NCBI GenBank assembly: GCA_033002965.1 | Contig: JAURVB010011081.1 | Location: 1 to 64,000, forward strand | Direction of reading: 5' to 3' | DNA: 64,000 nucleotides | Source: Piper betle | Lineage: Eukaryota; Streptophyta; Magnoliopsida; Piperales; Piperaceae | Shown here: piece after piece, positions 10,083-21,937 of the stretch | Position numbering within the stretch: position 1 is the stretch's first letter | Layout: each line of letters begins with the position of its first letter | Made by a program: the position numbers and the translations under genes | The notes under the pieces: model-generated | The model's input: only the letters and a program-made list of their open reading frames with translations | Databases searched by the model: none | Told to the model about the DNA's origin: nothing

Positions 10083-12465
10083 TGTAAAACCTGTGACTCG
10101 AGTCAAAGTTTTACATTAGCAAACTAGTCTGTTCAAGAGTCGGTTTGAATGAAGTTAGTTTCATGAACCGCATGCTAAGTGTAGACCAGCGTGATCTATA
10201 AGCAATGAGGATCAAGTGTACTGGAGTATATAATGATAATGTCTAAAAGAAGATGAGAAATGAGTTATCAAAGTATATGACAATATGCAATTATTTTTTT
10301 ATGTATTCGATCGTAGAATTATTTTTAGGCCAAAAATGTACTTGGATGCGTTATAGAGCAGTTTGAGTGGGTTATGAGTCATAGAACACGTTATTTTCGC
10401 GTTGTGGTGTATATTATATTTTATGGGATTTCCCCTATTTTTCAAGATGTTTTTAGAATTTATTATGAGATAGTTATTATTTTGACTAGAGTCGGAGTCA
10501 AGTCAATTTTTATTTATGAGATTACCCCCAAGACCTTCACCCCGACTTTTCTCCTCCTAACCGTCGACGCCACCCCCGATTCTCACTACCGACACCACCA
10601 CCGGCCACCGTACTGTCATCGATTGACGCCGCTGAGCCCTTCCTGAGTGTCGCCGTGTAGATACCAACCTTCTTGGTTGCTGCCCTGACCTCCACAACCC
10701 ACGGGAGCTGTCCCTAGCGCCTCCCATCCCGGTCAATTCACTGTCATCTGCGCCGCCGCGCCACTGTGCCTCTGATGCTCTCCCTAGACCAAGACAACCA
10801 TTCCCATCAGGACACCGCCGAGGTTGGCCAAGGGCTGATTGGACATGCTAATTGACCCTGACCAACTCAATGCCGCCGTCGGTGGTCGTCGCCGCCATTG
10901 TTGCACTCACCGCCACCACCATTAGGTCGAGCTTGTTGAGCTGGTGCCGACCCATAGCCCATATTGCGTTGCCGGAAAAGTCACCGTAAAACCGCTGGAA
11001 AGCAGCCGAACACAGTCGAAAAACTGGATTCGTTGAAATTCGCTAGATCTTCCGTTGAATTCATCATGACAAACCCGATCAAACATCAGACGCTGAGGGG
11101 TGCCAAATTCAAGTCTCGAGCCATGCGACAAACCATACCTATAGCCAATTGTTAACGACGCGAGGAATAATTAACTTTAACTTAATTACTTAAAAGTGAT
11201 AATTATTAACACAACATGGTAGGATTGATTGATTGATGTTTTAAATATTTTTATCATAAATAAAAATGAATTGTGTGATTGTATGGTATTAAAATGAATG
11301 CTAAAGAACTAATTAAGTAAATTAAGTATCGTAATATAATGCCAACGTGGTATAGGAAATCTGATAGGGATTGACATGTGATTTGATATGGGTTGTTTCT
11401 TGATGTGTGTGTGCTATAGGATGTATGAATGCATCATAGCAGGCGTTAGGTTTTAGTTTGATGTGTAGATACGAAGTAGGAGCTCGCCACCTAGGCACAT
11501 GGACAAGATTGGAGTTTCTACCAGGTTCGTTTAGGACTCGAAACTGGTTTGACTTCTATACTGTATCATGTTTTGATTTAAGAGGTAAGCAGACATGTCG
11601 AGTGTGGATTTATTATATTCTACTCCACACGGGCCATCAAGTCGCATGAAATTTCTGGATGAATAACCCTCAAGGATGAGATCCCTCGAGTTGTTTTTGA
11701 AAACTCAGATTCAGATTATGATGCCTTCGGCCTATTATATTACAATCCCTACCCAGGCCTATGTACATGTAGTTTTTTGAAATTTCAGTGAGATGTGAGA
11801 TAAGGGAAAACCAATAACCATATTTTGAGATAAGACGTGTGTTAGTCAAAGTGGGCTCTAGATTTGGTCAGCGTCTGTTTCATTCTTAAGGGATCCTGAT
11901 ATCTCCACCTTTGAGTTCGTCAAACCGAAAGAAGTGTGGAGGTTTACGGTATTGCTATGCAGTGCATGTCTAAACTTGTGGTTTCAACAGGTACTGAATG
12001 CGCATACTTTAGAGTATTCGACCTTTGTACTTATGGCCATGAGTGATATAGAGCATGTAGAGGGCTGAAAGAACAAAGATTATTTTTCCCACACAAAGGA
12101 TAGTTTAAAGTTTTCAAAGAATGAGATGAGATAGAAAGGTGACGTTGTCAGGAGAGGTTGACGGCTCCTATTTAGTGTGCTTATGAGAGATTCTATGAGG
12201 AAGAATAAAAATATTTTCCATTCAAGAGGAGGGTCAGCTCTCTTGTGTCAGGTTGCTATTAATTATTTTTAGATCGGTAACGCTTATTAATGACTTTTTT
12301 TCTATTATCTATGTATGTGAAAACCTTAAAAATGGAGTGCTATCGGGACTACATGAGCAGGAATGAAATTACACACACATGTACTTACCGAATGTAATTG
12401 ATGATGTTGAATGTGGAATTGTTTTGAATGATACAAACTTGAATGTTATTTTTGGGAATGTATTT
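10083..12465 (+). repeat. 3' LTR of the gypsy element, truncated at its right end
   Basis: It starts tgtaaaacctgtgactcg and runs parallel to the solo LTR at 49515-52431. The match covers the tacattagc block, a pyrimidine-rich Pro/Thr-like stretch near 10535-10680, and the aatgttatttttgggaatg block near 12450. The last 400-500 bp of the LTR, including the gtgttaca end, are missing, and a CACTA-like terminus follows. The exact breakpoint between about 12455 and 12475 is uncertain. Confidence 0.8.
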
Positions 12466-12593
12466 CATTAGCGGATTCGTCTTTTGTGACTGAATTTTGC
12501 AGTGACAAATCCTGTCGTTAATACCTTTAGTGACCAGAAATTGGGTCTTTAGTGACCTCATTTGTGGCGTTGTTAGGCATTTTTCTACAAGTG
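12466..12593. mobile_element. Terminal fragment of a CACTA-type DNA transposon
   Basis: The right edge ends in ttctacaagtg at 12593. Read on the minus strand this is CACTTGTAGAA, close to the CACTA-superfamily end CACTACAAGAAA. Inside it are repeated (t)tagtgac / gtgac words of the kind found in subterminal repeats of such elements. No matching second end is present, so only one terminus is left, abutting the broken LTR. Confidence 0.55.
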
Positions 12594-13846
12594 TACTAAT
12601 CTAAATGAATATATTTGTTTTGATTAATATTTTAAATTGAATTGAATTTCGATTTATAAACAATTTATAACTCATTTTTTTAGTTTGCTTTTTTATTCTA
12701 AATTGAGAAATACAAAATATGAAATATGTACTTTAGGCGGATCGCATGGCCATCCATGCTTTCTGTTTTATGTTAAAAAGCTAATAATTGTTTGTTGATG
12801 ACCAAAATACTTTGACTATAACCCTATAACAATCCTTAGAAAAGGAGCCGCCCAAGTTCCTGAAATGACCTCCTAGAAGGGGACGTGCCATCTTGAGGAA
12901 AAGAATCAAATTGTTGCTTACAATTGTAAAAAGGGTTGATGTGATTTTCCAACTACATCAATAATAAAGGATACACTCACTTAATTGCTATATTGTAATA
13001 ATTGGCCTTAAAGATTAGGTAAGAGGTTTGAGGGCACCCATGCGAATAAATTAAATTGTTGGTTTTAAATTGTCTCTTTAAAATAATTAAATGATGATTC
13101 ATAGACCATCCGTAGTAACACTCCTAATCTTACCTCATCTTGATATTAGATATCCCATCATTCAATAAGCTCCGATTCAAGTTCCAATTACTCTAAATTG
13201 ATTGCCCATTATTCATTTATAAAAGTAGTCACTCAAGTTAAAAACCAGAAACGCCATCCTCATAAGACACACATCATCCATCACTTATATATAGAATATT
13301 ATTCTGATAAGTATTAAATATAGAATTAAATTAAGATATACACTATATTTTGAACATTGTACAATTGTTCCTTTTGATATATGGTTGTGCTTAATGTCCG
13401 CGCTGAATATAAGCGATGGTCATTAATTTGAATTTGATTTTTGTTTGATAACTAATTATTAGTTACAATACTTTATTTACTGAGAAGCTATCTTCAATTG
13501 ATTTATTATCCTTGATCAATTAGCCATCGATAGTATCAACCTATAAATTTTTATTAGGTCGATTAAAATAAAAAAAATTAAATATTTTATTTTATTTTTA
13601 ACTAAGACGGTGTATAGCACGAGATTAGTTAATTGTTACTATTTTAGTAGGTAGCCTTCATTTCTCCAAGAAATTAAACAAAAAAAGGGAACATGTAACC
13701 TTTATTTACTTAAAGTAAATATAGGTCTCAAACTCTTAAACAAAATTAACCAAACCAATGCATCCATGCGACACATTAATAATAACCATGCACTTACACA
13801 CAAATATTAATCAATCAAGAAGCCAATTAACTATATGCCGCTGTTC
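12594..13846. other. Intergenic, AT-rich
   Basis: There is no coding signal, no repeat shared with the rest of the window, and no recognisable RNA gene. It covers the region downstream of the LRX gene, so its right end should contain that gene's 3' UTR. Confidence 0.6.
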
Positions 13847-14962
13847 TCAGTAATGTGGTGGTGGTGGCGGCGATGGAGGAGGAGGACTGGCCATGCAAGC
13901 GAAAGACTCGCAATGGGTGGGTTGGGCAATGAAGGCGACGCACTCCTCCTCCGACCGCTGCATTGGCCTGTAAGGGATACAGTTCTTGCTATCGTCTCTG
14001 TCTTTGAGCTTCAAGCACAGGTCCGGCTCCGTGCAGAAGTAGTTGTCGGAGAAGGTGAAGTTTTTCAAGTTCGGCAGCGCGCAAATGCTGTCCGGAATAG
14101 CGCCGGAGAGGTGGTTGTGGGCGACGTTCAATTGCTCGAGCTGCTCCATCGCTCCTATCTCCTCCGGCAAGGGGCCGACGAGGTTGTTGGAGCTGACATC
14201 GAACACGGTGAGGTTCTTGAGCTTGCCGATCTCCGGTGGCAAGCAGCCATTGAGGCTGCTGTTGGCGAGCATGAGCTCGTTGAGAGTGCCGGCCATCTTG
14301 GCAATGGTTCTGGGCAGGCAGCCGTTGAGGCGAATGTTGGCCAAGACGAGCACCGACGCCGGCGAGCTGCCGAGGCTGTCTGGGAACGAGAATTGAAAGT
14401 TGTTGTTGTTAACAAAGACGGCGTCGAGATTGAGCTTGAAGAGGCTGGAGGGGACGGCGCCGCTGAAGCGGTTGAAGCGGAGGTCAAGGTACTTGAGGGT
14501 GGGGAGGTGGAGGAGGACGGTGGGGAAGTGGCCGGAGAGTCGGTTGTTGCTGAGGTCGAGCTCGTAGAGGAGCTGGAGGCTGTCGAAGGTGGCGGGGACG
14601 GTGCCGTGGAAGCGGTTGGAGTTGAGGTGGAGGAGAGCGAGGTCGGCGAGAAGGCCGAGCTCATACGGGAGCGTGCCCTCGATGTTGCCATGGTTAAGGT
14701 CGATGCCGGCGACGACGCGAAGGTGCGGGTCGTCGAGGGCGGTGGCGCAGTAGACGCCGGTATAGTTGCAGACATCGTAGCCGTACCAATTGGAGGTGAG
14801 GTTGTTGGGGTCGGAGGTGATGGAGTGCTTCCATGCTACCAGTGCAATGTAGGCTTGAGCTAACCTTGGGCTTGGAAGATATGGCTCTTGTTTGCCTTGT
14901 GAGAGCTTCACTATGCTAAGAAATATAATCAAGCTCAACATTTGGGCTCTTCTCATTCTCAT
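13847..14962 (-). CDS. LRX: LRR-extensin-like protein (LRX/PEX family) with a very short extensin tail
   Basis: This is an intact single-exon gene of 371 codons plus TGA. LRX proteins are secreted to the cell wall, where their LRR domain binds RALF peptides and wall partners. I chose the ATG at 14962 (context accATGa) because a signal peptide follows at once (residues 1-23, hydrophobic LSLIIFLSIV). The open frame extends 10 codons upstream only through a TTG. Residues 38-59 (YIALVAWKHSITSDP, NW) and CNYTGVYC (65-72) are the LRX N-terminal cap. About ten LRRs fill 84-305, with family signatures VVAGIDLNH, LDLRFN and LPNLKNFTFS. A Cys-rich hinge (310-356) precedes the tail. The tail is one SPPPP and one SPPPPP plus HY, where classical LRX/PEX members carry long Ser-Pro repeats. 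The stop is clean and nothing proline-rich follows, so the short tail looks native. GC content is far above the surroundings. A LRR protein of the At4g06744 type is the alternative, but the N-terminal cap favours LRX. Confidence 0.9.
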   Translation of the reverse strand: MRMRRAQMLSLIIFLSIVKLSQGKQEPYLPSPRLAQAYIALVAWKHSITSDPNNLTSNWYGYDVCNYTGVYCATALDDPHLRVVAGIDLNHGNIEGTLPYELGLLADLALLHLNSNRFHGTVPATFDSLQLLYELDLSNNRLSGHFPTVLLHLPTLKYLDLRFNRFSGAVPSSLFKLNLDAVFVNNNNFQFSFPDSLGSSPASVLVLANIRLNGCLPRTIAKMAGTLNELMLANSSLNGCLPPEIGKLKNLTVFDVSSNNLVGPLPEEIGAMEQLEQLNVAHNHLSGAIPDSICALPNLKNFTFSDNYFCTEPDLCLKLKDRDDSKNCIPYRPMQRSEEECVAFIAQPTHCESFACMASPPPPSPPPPPHY

Positions 14963-15060
14963 GGTAGTTTGACTACACTCTACCTCAAACAAAATATATG
15001 TTGAAGAACAAGTTTATGTACTTGTGCAACACGAATGATTTGATGATGAAAACGTTGAAA

Positions 15061-15076
15061 GTGTATATATATATGC
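15061..15076 (-). promoter_or_regulatory. Candidate TATA box of the LRX gene
   Basis: On the minus strand gcatatatatatacac lies about 100 bp upstream of the ATG. That would leave a 5' UTR of roughly 70 nt. The TA run could also be a microsatellite, so the call rests on spacing only. Confidence 0.4.
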
Positions 15077-16706
15077 ACCACTACAAGAATATTATAGAGC
15101 TTTGTGTTGTGTGTACTTGAACAAGCTCTAGCTTTAGGGGATTGCAATGGGTATGCTTTTGGTGCAACCGTTGGATGAAACCAAGTTTTGGATAATTTCG
15201 ATCGGTTTATATTTTATGTGGGTTGCCCCTCGTTGAAGATTAGTTGCGACAATTTCATTGTACACCGTATGATGAACATGTCACTGGCATATGCATACTT
15301 AGTTATCTTGAAAACTTGACTTATTCCATAATACGATAAAATAATGAGCAAGAAGAGGAAATATTTGAGTGAAAGAGTCACAAAATCTGCACAATTGATT
15401 CTAAAGTTCATTAGCTAACTTTTCTGGATGTACTTATTGACTTTCGGACAATTAATTTTTCAGATTAGTTTGTTAATTTGTTTGATGTGGAAAAGGTATT
15501 AAATTTATGCATGTGCATTTGTTTAGTTTTTAACATTTTGGAGCAAAAAAATGATTAGCAATATCCTAAACATGCATGTATTATTTTATAACAGTGAGGG
15601 TAGAGACGAAATTAAGAAGCCATATATATTTCCTCTTCACCCAAAACACGGTTTTGACAGAGCAAGAAGAAGATCGTCATCCTCTCGTTTGCAAAAGGAG
15701 GTTGGAGTGGAGTAATACTAAAGCAACAACTAACAGTTTATTATAGTAATATTAATTTGAGGTCGACCATAAGTTAGGTTAGCATTTCAACCATCAGAAC
15801 ACAGTAACAACTTGAAGCCATCCCTCTTGGATGGATTAGAGATTGGATAGCTCATCCTACACTTGTCTTTCCACTATATCCTGTCTGCAAATTTAACAAT
15901 CTAGCTTTAACAAATAATAAAAGCATTACCTCTTGAATAATTTTAAAACACTTTTTTGAATCTAAAAGCTCCTTGATTCAACTCCAGTCAAACTCTATAG
16001 ATAGATCTCCGGTGACAAATATTATGATTGACTTTTGGAGTCAAATAATAAAAATTATTAAAATATTTTATTTTTCTATTAATTTAGATAAATTAATATT
16101 TCAAAATAATATAATTCATTACTATCAATTACAAGTGCCAAAATAGAAATACATACTAATTTGATATAATGTTTTATTTACTTACTTGAAAAATATTATA
16201 AATGACTTCAAGTTAATTTAAAGTCGAGTTTGAATCAACTATACTCCATGGCATGCCAAATTGAATCCAAATAGTGAGTTGTTAACCCATGTTTTTCACT
16301 TGACTAATTAATTAATGATTCCAACACAAGCAAATTGTACATCGTTCTAGAGACATCCACACTTGACTTTTCCCAAAAGTTAAAGCACCAAAAAAATGGA
16401 TATGAGTTGTTGAGATACGTTCTTAGACATTTGTTTACTATTATTTACCCATGGAGAAAATTTTCTATTACATCACGGTTAATTAGGATAAGTAATACAG
16501 ACTATAGTGGTGGCGGGGCAGAAAGTTTTTATGATTATGAAGGTGCCTTAGAAGATGCTCCATAAACATAGAAAATATTTATGCCACCTTATTTAGTCTA
16601 CACAACTTATCAATTCCTATTAATGAAAGAAAAACTAAAAGCCACACTCTTATAATGATAAAAATAAGCAATTTAACCGTTAAAATACAACAAATAAAAA
16701 TAATAT
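15077..16706. other. Intergenic, AT-rich, upstream of the LRX gene
   Basis: There is no gene signal. An 11-base CACTACAAGAA word at 15079-15089 matches a CACTA transposon end, but no partner end was seen. The rest shows no repeat shared with other parts of the window. Confidence 0.5.
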
Positions 16707-17437
16707 ATGAGTAAAAAACACTAACATCTTGTTCTTTTGCACAAAATATCACTTACACCCCTTGCTTTTAAAAAACTACCATCTAATTATACCACCTAGA
16801 TTATAGCACCTGTTGATGATGTGGCCGAAGTTGGACCATTGTTTTAACACGATGATATGACAAACTCGAACATGCCACAACAAAAACATATTTTAGCAGT
16901 ACTTTCGTATTGATTAAATATAAACATATAGACTCTACCGTTAATGTTAGTAAGTGGTTAAATATAAATGATTTACCAAACAAAAGAAGAAAATTGATGA
17001 CATGGCAAACTCGAACACGTTATCAAGGAGAAATATACTTTAACATCATTCTCTCAAAAGTAAAAATTACTTAACACCCTTTTGAAGATGTGTCCAAATC
17101 TACCGTTTCATCAAATTAAAATTTAATCCAACTTTGGTCATATCATCATTATTTAACTATTTATTAATAATATTTATATTTAATTAATTCATTAATAGGT
17201 TAGAAAAATGTACTAAAATATATTTTTCTTTGATGAGTGTTGAGTTTGCCACATTATCAAATTAAAATATAGTCCACTTCGGCCACATCATCAATATTTA
17301 TCGCTGATGGTGTTAGAATCCATAGGGTGTAAGTGATAGTTTTAAAAAAACAAGGGGTGTAAGTGATCATTTTTAAAAATAATGTGTGTAAGTGATACAT
17401 TGCCTAAATATAAGGAGTGTAAGTGATTTTTACTCAT
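16707..17437. mobile_element. Foldback MITE-like element with ~30-bp terminal repeats
   Basis: The ends are inverted: atgagtaaaaa at 16707 and tttttactcat ending at 17437. Further in, tatcacttacacccctt near 16747-16763 pairs with the caaggggtgtaagtgat region at 17351-17367. The right arm holds four copies of gtgtaagtgat at 17327, 17357, 17386 and 17417, so the spacing is 29-31 bp. A second inverted pair, gatgatgtggccgaagt (16813-16829) and acttcggccacatcatc (17276-17292), shows that pairing extends inward. Flanks aatat / gatat could be a worn target duplication. There is no coding capacity. Confidence 0.65.
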
Positions 17438-17618
17438 GATATATCATTATAATCTATCTTATCATACACATATAAAAAATAAAAGGTTCAACCAATCAAA
17501 ATATACCAAAGTAAAAATAATATATTATTATTGTCTATCTTTGTTCAATTAGAGTATCTCTAAAATCAACGTTTCAGCTCACTCATTTTATGTTGTATAT
17601 ATAAAATCAAAGTATATG

Positions 17619-19088
17619 TGACACCCTGATTTTAGTTCACCTAAAAACTGAATAAAAAATATTACGATCAAATCGAATCATGTTTAAAGTTGTTAATTGG
17701 TAAGACTCAATCCATAAAATAAATCGAAACAACCCGCTTGGTGTTAGTAGAGTGGAAAGCATTGTTAAATATTTGTCAAAACACATCAAATATAAATAAA
17801 AGTAAGAAAGAAAATAATTGCGCTGAACTCATATGGGTGTACAGTCTATTTGCCTTCTCACCAAAGTCGACTTAGGATTGCAAGACCTATATATATATAA
17901 TATGAAAAACATCAGTAACAAATGTTACTGGTATGAAAAATAACTAGTAAAAACTAAAAAATTAGTATTCCATTACTTACAAAAACTTAGAAAACTTCAG
18001 AATTGACTTACACTAGGCAGTAAGCAAACATACTTAAAAAGTGACGGCGCACATGTACAACTAATATTAATATTCATACATATAATGCTTATGCCCTCAC
18101 ATCCTCTATATTGCACCTACCACAGTACTCGAGTGGCAAAAGGAGAGATTAAGTTAATGCCACAAATTTTGAAAATATGTTGCGTTATGCAGTTCTCTCA
18201 TACTCCGCACTACCTTTAGGGTTTGAAGAAGTACTAGTCGGTCCATATATATCTCTATACCGCTCACTCTCTTAGTCGTGAAATCTGTAAAAATGTGCAT
18301 ACTTATATAATATGTTTATGAAATAGGCTTGCATTATATATTTATGGAGCTTCAGTTCGAAAACCAACAAAGGATCCCATCCTTGTAGTTTTATTAAACA
18401 TGTGTAGAAAACAGGGCTAAATGACCTGAAATTGAAAGGATCCGATAAAATGCCGTTGATGCTATCCTACATCTAAAATAAGGTTAAACTCGATATGCAT
18501 GGAGTCAAACAGAGACCAAGTAAAAGGAGAGTCTTACGGACCTATGGTCCAAACTCCAAGCAAGTCGATACATTTACGGTGAGCTCAGACTCTATAACCT
18601 ACATCAAAACCCACTGTTAAGTAAAATACTAATATCTCTATATGATAGATGCTCGTGGTGTGTACACACTTCATCAATACATCTTAATAAATAAGACAGT
18701 GCTAAATAAATTTATAACTAAACATCTTGCATACAAATCGAGACATAATAAAATAAATAACTAATAAAAAATAATAAATAAATGATTAAATACATTCATA
18801 AATAAATTAAGAAATAATAAATACATGAAAATAAAAATACTTTAATCATAAAGTAATAATATGATTATGCTATATAAATACATGGCTAAACACGAGTAAA
18901 TTCACATATACTTGGGCTTACTCGTGCTCGTAAATATATAAATAATTAAATAAATAAATATATAATTATTCTATAAGTAATTAATTAATTAATGAATTTT
19001 AATTTATCATGAATAATATTAAAATCAAAGTTATCCAATACGAAATTCATAATTAAATATCAATTAAATACTAACATACACGTAATGA

Positions 19089-19129
<41 letters not shown>

Positions 19130-20772
19130 TTAGTAAACATAATAAGACTAATATTCATAGGTAGATATAATACTAATACTAACAAATAATTATGTAAACT
19201 TTCATCAGATATGATAGACAAGTAAATAAAATAAATAAATAATAATGAATAAATAAATAAATAAATAAAAACACTCATGACATTAAAATATGCTAAATAA
19301 TGTGAATATTTATCTAAACTATTGTATGGGTCTCGAATTACCAAAAACAATACAAGAACGAACAAAAACTATGTGAAAATGACTAAATCAAGTCAACTAG
19401 TTGAACCAAACCAAGTTGAATCAATTCAATTTGGTTTGGGTTAAATAAATTGCTGGGCCGAGTCAGGTGGGCTTGTTTGGACTGACAGAAACGGACATAG
19501 GCTCGGATTGGCAGACTTGGACATGATCAGGCAGACACAAACACAAACAGGCAGACACAAACACGAACAAACAGGCTAGACAGGGTGGCCAGTGCCCTTT
19601 GTCGGAAAACGCCGACCGGCGACAAGGGTCATGATAGTGGTGGCAATCAATGGAGTCCAATCGTTGGCTAGCCGAAAAGCGACCAAAAAGGGGGTGGTAT
19701 CACTGCCGGATGTTGCGATGTTGCCTGCGGTGATTGCAGCCATGACGATGGTCATGGGTGGTCTCAAAAGATTGGCCGTCGAGTGAGGAAACTATCTGGG
19801 TTGATAGTCAGTGGTGGCCGGTCGGGGGATGGTCAGAAAACAGCCAAAAATGATCGAAAATGCCATCGGGCAAGTGCGAGTCGCCAGCGGCCATCACGGC
19901 CACGATAGAGGTCAGTTTCAATCTCAAATAGAAGATCTCGGTGAGGGGAAGCTGTCGGGTTAGTCAGATTCACCGGAGGACACTCACCGGCACCAAAAAA
20001 TAGCCCAAAAGGTGGCGGCAATAGCAATAAACAATGATAAAAAACTCGGTTACCGGTGGCAACTACGGTGGCACCACTAGCGATGGTGGGTACGGAACGA
20101 TAGCCAGCCGCGAGTTGGTCACGACCGTACTGATCCGGTAGTTGAAGGGGGCCGGGGTCTCGCCGGCGGCTAGCCAAAGTGGCAGCGACGCTAAGGTAAA
20201 AATCCTCAAAATTGTGTGAAATCTCTGGAAATCAATAGGAGGAAGTTAGTGACTGACATGGACATCTCTAATCTCACCGCGTTGCATAATCTGGATGTTC
20301 GACAACTCATGGCCTAGTGGGGCCCACATATAAGTATATGCACTATACATATGAACGAAAAGTTTGGATTGAGATTGCCTAATGTTGAAATTTACTCGAG
20401 TCCTAAAATTAACTCTATAGGTGAGAATCTAGGCAAGCATACTAAATGGGCTTCGAAGCCCTGAACTCAATTGAGTGAAAATCTATGAGTTAATCAAGCT
20501 GGGCCCACAAGGGCACAATTCGGCTATCCAAAATTATGATGATGCATATAAATGAGATACTCTAGTTAACTTATACAAATCATCTGTATACCTCGCATAT
20601 AAACTAATAACTAATGCTCTAATCATCTGCATGTTAGATATATTCAACAATTATAACATGCTTATATGTTCATTTGGACCCATACTCATGGTCTTACAAA
20701 CTGACTCAATAGTGACCTACACCGAGCAAAACTAAAATAAGGTAAAACCCTAGCCCGAGGGTTTTAGGTTAT
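17619..20772 (-). repeat. Family B LTR (B2), about 3.15 kb
   Basis: On the plus strand it starts tgacaccctgattttagttc, equivalent to the start of B1. It ends in a ggtaaaaccctagcccgagggtttta block, the reverse complement of the 5' ends of B4 and B5. Its length of about 3.15 kb matches B5. No polymerase genes flank it, so it is probably a solo LTR. A target duplication is unclear (left flank atatg, right edge ambiguous around 20767-20773). An (AT)n run lies at 19093-19125 and aata repeats at 19232-19268. Confidence 0.75.
19093..19125. repeat. (AT)n microsatellite inside B2
   Basis: A run of about 16 AT dinucleotides. Confidence 0.95.
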
Positions 20773-21724
20773 ATTTATAATATAGGTCATGTATAGCACG
20801 ACATTTATAATAGTGAATTATAACAATAATTGTGATCTGGAGGGAAATTGAAGATATAAATTGATTTAATTTAGCTCAAAAATAAATGAAAGTAATATAT
20901 AATTACTTACCTGTAATAGACATCTAAAAATATCCTCCGGTCTTAGAGAGATATCACAAATTTAAAATTGTTATAATTCACAAATTAAACTATATGATTG
21001 TCAGCGTTATTTGTTTGTGATGATGTCATATCGGAGCGTCAAAATGAAAATAAAAAATCAAATCGGTGTTACCTTTAAACTATTGGATATAAATACATAA
21101 AATGTGAATAGGTGTCGGTTACCAAATGAGTTATTAGTTTTGGCTAATGGCCATTTAATGAGTTGTTGTAACCAGCTTTGTCTAAACAAGTGGGTTAAAT
21201 TATAATAATTTCTAATATAAACAATATTATTCTCTACGGTTAGCAAATATCAAAGAAAATGTCTCAATTTCTCTTATATTTGCGATTTTTTAAAATCAAG
21301 CTCAATACTATTACAGATCACTGTATGGTAATTAAATGGGATATGGGGTACTACATTTTAGTGCAAGTAAGAATTTCAGTTCAGAAAAACTTAAAATCAC
21401 AAGCTGTGCATGCTAGAGATTATACAAGAATATTATGAAAGGACCACCGAAAGAGTAGTTCATCTTCTTTTATTTCCCTTGTGATTAATTAACCAAGTCA
21501 GAAAACACATTATTTATACGAGTGCCCAAGATTTTCATTTTAATAAGACTACTTTTAATTGGTTATAGAGAAAATGTTTGTATTATTTTCTTCCAGGTTT
21601 TGTTTAGCTTCCTATCATAGGAACTTGCACATATGCATACATTAGAGCCAAGTTGCATGGTAGCATGTCATAAACAGGTTTGGTGGTTTGTAATTGTGAT
21701 AGGGAAACATAGACCAAGTAAAAT
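20773..21724. other. Intergenic, AT-rich
   Basis: I see no gene, no RNA motif and no repeat shared with the rest of the window. It separates the B2 LTR from the foldback cluster. Confidence 0.55.
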
Positions 21725-21910
21725 GGGGCGGGGCGGGGGGCGCGGGGGAGGGGCGTGGGGTAGATTACGGGCCGTGGGGCGGGGCGGGGGCACGGGGGGA
21801 GGGGCAGGAGGCGCGGGGCGGAGCGAGGCGGGGCGGAGCGAGGCGGGGCGGGGTGAGGGGCGCGGCAGACCAACATTTGCAGGGGAGGGAGAGAGGGAGG
21901 GAGGGCGTAG
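21725..21910 (+). repeat. Detached G-rich arm of a foldback element
   Basis: This G-rich stretch is a direct copy of the right arm of the foldback element at 22690-22825. Shared features are gccgtggggcggggcggggg, a gcggagcgaggcggggcgg block and accaacatttgcaggggag. It breaks off inside the gggaggg run and runs into the (TA)n tract at 21915. It looks like a truncated third copy next to the complete element. Confidence 0.7.
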
Positions 21911-21937
21911 CATTTATATATATATATATATATATAT

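Noticed and set aside
14155..14775. 206-codon minus-strand open frame inside the LRX gene
   Set aside because: Out-of-frame shadow rich in Ser, Thr and Pro, caused by the GC-rich codons of the real gene.
13835..14863. 342-codon plus-strand open frame over the LRX gene
   Set aside because: It is the antisense of a GC-rich coding region. The translation is a repetitive V/E/G mix without domains, while the minus strand has a signal peptide, LRRs and conserved motifs.
13847..14992. Start of the LRX gene at 14992
   Set aside because: The codon there is TTG. The first ATG in frame is at 14962 and is followed immediately by a signal peptide.
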